The notes below the pieces were generated by a model. That model saw only the letters and a list, made by a program, of their open reading frames with translations, had not been told where the DNA came from and did not search any database. From Humibacillus sp. (lineage in GTDB: Bacteria; Actinomycetota; Actinomycetes; Actinomycetales; Dermatophilaceae), in NCBI GenBank assembly GCA_030452985.1, contig JAKDLG010000034.1:1-36283 (forward strand): a stretch of 36,283 nucleotides of DNA, read 5' to 3'. Position 1 is the stretch's first letter, and every line of letters begins with the position of its first letter. The position numbers were made by a program, and so were the translations under genes. This document shows, in pieces, positions 33,769 to 36,283 of this stretch.

Positions 33769-34380
33769 ATGACGAAGTACACCCGGATGTACCGCTTCGG
33801 GATCAGGCCTTGGGAGCGCTATGGTCCCTCAGCGGCGCCCAGCATCGCCGCACTGTTCGACCGCGAGGAGTGCCAACGCTCGCGTCCGCTCGGTCGAGCA
33901 CTCGACCTGGGCTGCGGCCGCGGTCAGTACAGCCCCGAACTGGCGCGAAGGGGCTGGCGGGTCGTGGGCATCGACAACGTACCGGCGGCGATCGCCGAAG
34001 CGGCTCAACGGGATACGAGTGGCGCCTCCTACGTCGTCGGGGATGTGACGGACCTTCCCGCGTCCGACCTGGGCACGTTCGACTTCTTTCTCGACGTTGG
34101 CTGCTTCCAGGGTCTGGACGCCGGGCAGCGTGCTGCGGAGGGTGCCGGTGTCACGGCCTCGGCCAACCCCGGAGCCACGCTGCTGATGCTCGCCTTCGGA
34201 CCGACCGTGATGCGCTCCCTCTTGGAGGGGGTGTCCCAAGAGCACGTGGAGACCGCGTTCTCGGACTGGCGGCTGCTCACGGTCGAGCACGCCGACACCC
34301 GCGGACTGGGCTGGCCGATGAACCGGACACGACCACAGTGGTACCGACTGGGACTGCCGATGAAGACACGCGGCTGTTGA
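33769..34380 (+). CDS. Class I SAM-dependent methyltransferase
   Basis: A 203-residue methyltransferase. Motif I is ALDLGCGRGQYSPELARRGW followed by VVGIDNVP (the acidic end of strand 2). Later come YVVGDVTDLPASDLGTFDFF and LDVGCFQGLDAGQRAAEGAG. The C-terminal GLGWPMNRTRPQWYRL resembles a group of small actinobacterial methyltransferases without known substrate. The start at 33769 has GGGGAGG 8 nt upstream, one of the best ribosome-binding sites in this region, and the frame is intact. No partner gene indicates its substrate. Confidence 0.8.
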   Translation: MTKYTRMYRFGIRPWERYGPSAAPSIAALFDREECQRSRPLGRALDLGCGRGQYSPELARRGWRVVGIDNVPAAIAEAAQRDTSGASYVVGDVTDLPASDLGTFDFFLDVGCFQGLDAGQRAAEGAGVTASANPGATLLMLAFGPTVMRSLLEGVSQEHVETAFSDWRLLTVEHADTRGLGWPMNRTRPQWYRLGLPMKTRGC

Positions 34381-34802
34381 TACTCAGCGACGGCCCTGAC
34401 GGCCCCCTCCGTGGGCGAGTGTGACACCTCGCCGCGCCCCTCAAGACGGACCGCGTCACTACGTCCCTCCTGCCTTCACCAGGGATGTGCACATCCCCTG
34501 GTTTGGCTACTGCCTCGCTGAGTAGTCATCCACGCCGATGCGTGAGTAGTCGATCGGATAAGGCCCAACCGTCGGCCTGAGCGGTTGGCGAGCGGTTCTT
34601 CGGAACACGCCCTCGCGTTGGCCTGGAGGTGCGTCAGCGCCGGAGGTGCCGTGACGATCGCCGGTGCGACGTCCTTGCCGGTGGTGCGCAGTTCAAGGAG
34701 GTCGGCCGACGGAGCCCCGCAGTCGCCGGGTCTCGGGCGCGACTGCACCCCACTGCCTGCCGGCTGAGCGGGTGATGTCGTCGGTGGGGGAGGATGCAGG
34801 GC
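34381..34802. other. Intergenic region with a large palindrome, no gene seen
   Basis: No convincing gene lies between the methyltransferase and dxr. ACCAGGGATGTG and CACATCCCCTGGT (34478-34502) form a 25-nt near-perfect palindrome with no spacer and one extra C, more like an operator or recombination site than a terminator. GGCGAG-N8-CTCGCC (34414-34433) may be the methyltransferase terminator. TGAGTAGTC is repeated directly at 34519 and 34543. The boundary between the accessory region and the conserved dxr-site-2-protease pair falls here. Confidence 0.55.
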
Positions 34803-36068
34803 ATGACCGCTCCCGCCTCACCACCACTCCGACGTCGCCGGGTCATCCTGCTCGGTTCGACCGGCTCGATCGGTACCCAGGCCATCGACATCGCGGAACG
34901 CAACCGCGACCGCTTCGAGATCGTGGGCCTCTCGGCGGGGGGCAACCTCGAGCTGCTCGCCCGGCAGGCCGTCGCGATGCGGGTGCCCGTGGTGGCAGCG
35001 GCATCCGGCACGACGGACGACCTCGCCCAGGCGATCGCCCACGCCGCCGACAACGCGGTCGACAGCGCGGTCGACAGCGCGGGGGAGAGGGCAGCGGTCA
35101 CCGGCTACGACCCCGAGCTGCTCACCGGCCCCGACGCGAGCACCGCCCTGGCCGCTCGGGAGGCCGACGTCGTGGTCAACGGCATCACGGGGGCCATCGG
35201 TCTGGCTCCCACGCTCGCCACCCTGCGGGCCGGCACCACCCTGGCCCTGGCCAACAAGGAGTCGCTCATCATCGGTGGCCCTCTCGTCAAGCGGGCTGCC
35301 GGCCCCGGGCAGCTCGTGCCCGTCGACAGCGAGCACTCCGCGATCGCCCAGTGCCTGCGCGGCGGCACCCCGGACGAGGTGCGCCGGCTCGTCGTCACGG
35401 CGAGCGGCGGGCCGTTCCGAGGCCGTGGTCGAGCCGAGCTCGAGACGGTCACGGTCGAGCAGGCACTGGCCCACCCGAACTTCGCGATGGGGCCCGTGAT
35501 CAGCACGAACTCGGCGACGCTGGTGAACAAGGGGCTCGAGGTGATCGAGGCGCACCTGCTCTTCGACGTGCCGTTCGACCGCATCGACGTGGTCGTGCAC
35601 CCGCAGCAGCTGATCCACTCGATGGTCGAGTTCACCGACGGGTCCACCCTGGCCCAGGCCGGCCCGCCGTCGATGCTCGTGCCGATCGCGCTCGGCATGG
35701 CCTGGCCCGACCGCGTGCCTGACGCCGGCCCGTCCATCGACTGGAGTCAAGCCGCCACGTGGAGCTTTGAACCGCTCGACCACGAGGCCTTCCCCGCGGT
35801 GTCGCTCGCCAAGCGGGTGGGGGAGGCGGGCGGTACGTGGCCGGCCGTCTACAACGCTGCCAACGAGGTGTGCGTGCAGGCGTTCTTCGACGGCAGCCTG
35901 CGCTTCGTCGACATCGTCGACACGGTGGCCAAGGTCGTCGAAAGGTATGCCGCTGAGCCCGCGGGCGACGCGGCCGAGCCGGCCCGGGCCCTCGAGCTCA
36001 CGCTCGAGCAGGTACTCGCGGCCGACCTCTGGGCGCGCGGGGCGGCATCCTCACTCGTCGCTACCTGA
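34803..36068 (+). CDS. dxr: 1-deoxy-D-xylulose 5-phosphate reductoisomerase
   Basis: Second enzyme of the MEP isoprenoid pathway (DXP + NADPH to MEP), 421 residues. The NADPH loop is ILLGSTGSIGTQAIDIAERN. The substrate and metal site shows LANKESLIIGGPLVK and PVDSEHSAIAQCL, with SGGPFRG and MGPVISTNSATLVNKGLEVI after it. QLIHSMVEFTDGSTLAQ and AANEVCVQAFFDG complete the family pattern. A short insertion rich in Asp/Ala (near residues 78-92, VDSAVDSAGE) has an internal DNA repeat. The ATG at 34803 lies 9 nt from GGAGG (34789-34793), whereas the one at 34794 abuts it, so 34803 is preferred. Confidence 0.96.
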   Translation: MTAPASPPLRRRRVILLGSTGSIGTQAIDIAERNRDRFEIVGLSAGGNLELLARQAVAMRVPVVAAASGTTDDLAQAIAHAADNAVDSAVDSAGERAAVTGYDPELLTGPDASTALAAREADVVVNGITGAIGLAPTLATLRAGTTLALANKESLIIGGPLVKRAAGPGQLVPVDSEHSAIAQCLRGGTPDEVRRLVVTASGGPFRGRGRAELETVTVEQALAHPNFAMGPVISTNSATLVNKGLEVIEAHLLFDVPFDRIDVVVHPQQLIHSMVEFTDGSTLAQAGPPSMLVPIALGMAWPDRVPDAGPSIDWSQAATWSFEPLDHEAFPAVSLAKRVGEAGGTWPAVYNAANEVCVQAFFDGSLRFVDIVDTVAKVVERYAAEPAGDAAEPARALELTLEQVLAADLWARGAASSLVAT

Positions 36069-36162
36069 CCCGTCCTCCGGCGCCTTTCGGCCGACGCGGT
36101 CTCACAGGCATGTCACAGCCGGTGCCCTCCTGGTTCGAGTCGGTTTCACAGGATCTGGATGT

Positions 36163-36168
36163 GACAAT
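36163..36168 (+). promoter_or_regulatory. -10-like GACAAT before the site-2 protease gene
   Basis: GACAAT, then 5 nt, then the GTG at 36174. The same hexamer precedes rlmN. It suggests a separate, leaderless transcript rather than only read-through from dxr. Confidence 0.4.
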
Positions 36169-36173
36169 GGACT

Positions 36174-36283
36174 GTGCTGTTCATTCTCGGGGTCCTCGTC
36201 ATCGTCATCGGCGTGGCGCTGAGCATCGCGCTGCACGAGATCGGCCACCTCGTGCCCGCCAAGAAGTTCGGCGTCAAGGTCAC
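36174..36283 (+). CDS. Site-2 metalloprotease (RseP/Rip1-like), 5' end only
   Basis: The first 36 residues of an M50 intramembrane zinc protease, cut by the window end. The frame from GTG 36174 reads a hydrophobic first helix and then SIALHEIGHLVPAKKFGVKV, which contains the HExxH zinc site (HEIGH) and the following conserved basic loop. Placement right after dxr is the standard actinobacterial order. In mycobacteria the homologue (Rip1) cleaves anti-sigma factors; the role here is inferred from that. Confidence 0.93.
   Translation, partial: MLFILGVLVIVIGVALSIALHEIGHLVPAKKFGVKV

Noticed and set aside
1..36283. tRNA, rRNA, CRISPR arrays, intact transposases or integrases
   Set aside because: I looked for the cloverleaf T-loop GGTTCGA context with a matching stem, spaced direct repeats and transposase catalytic motifs, and found none I could support.

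Overview
The window is high-GC DNA (about 70% G+C by eye) from an actinomycete, most likely a Micrococcales member of the Intrasporangiaceae/Dermatophilaceae type. The family is my inference. It rests on gene content and order (rpsB-tsf-pyrH-frr-cdsA-rlmN, then dxr and a site-2 protease), on an S2 protein with a long acidic tail, and on many starts that look leaderless, with a TAnnnT box 5-9 nt before the start codon. I see no rRNA, tRNA, CRISPR array or intact insertion sequence.

Layout. 1-4.3 kb: a DUF6541 membrane protein (minus strand), then rpsB-tsf behind a structured leader and ending at a very strong bidirectional hairpin. 4.3-8.1 kb: a small DUF1648-like membrane protein and a two-component system whose kinase is continuous with a DUF4173-like membrane domain. 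8.2-11.9 kb: pyrH, frr, cdsA and rlmN. 11.9-16.3 kb: a structured repeat block, prpE, a LOG-family protein and an auxin-efflux-type carrier. 16.3-24.5 kb: a polyamine module made of a class III aminotransferase and an Lrp/AsnC regulator (one minus-strand operon), divergent from potD-potA-potB-potC, then a gabD-like succinate-semialdehyde dehydrogenase. The 3' end of a gamma-aminobutyraldehyde-type dehydrogenase survives as a relic just before potD. 24.5-26 kb: a secreted RNase Sa/barnase-like ribonuclease with its barstar inhibitor, and a PNPOx-fold protein. 26-34.7 kb: a patchwork of small accessory genes, many of them broken. It holds methyltransferase, GNAT and TetR relics, a frameshifted mazF next to an intact antitoxin, and an internally shortened SnoaL protein. 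Intact genes there include a PCD-VOC fusion, a secreted tripeptidyl-aminopeptidase-like hydrolase and a SAM methyltransferase. 34.8-36.3 kb: dxr and the start of a site-2 protease.

How the genes work together. The core genes serve translation (S2, EF-Ts, RRF, RlmN), UMP phosphorylation, CDP-diacylglycerol synthesis and MEP isoprenoid synthesis. The conserved block is split between rlmN and dxr by about 23 kb of catabolic and accessory genes. The polyamine module would import putrescine or spermidine, transaminate it, and feed succinate semialdehyde to succinate. The dehydrogenase for the middle step is broken here, so that step must be encoded elsewhere or covered by another enzyme.

The most notable signals are the decaying 26-34.7 kb region, the kinase-DUF4173 fusion with a possible internal start, the repeat block after rlmN, the acidic S2 tail with no basic residues, and the broken toxin beside its intact antitoxin and operator. 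I did not find a clearly new multi-gene system.
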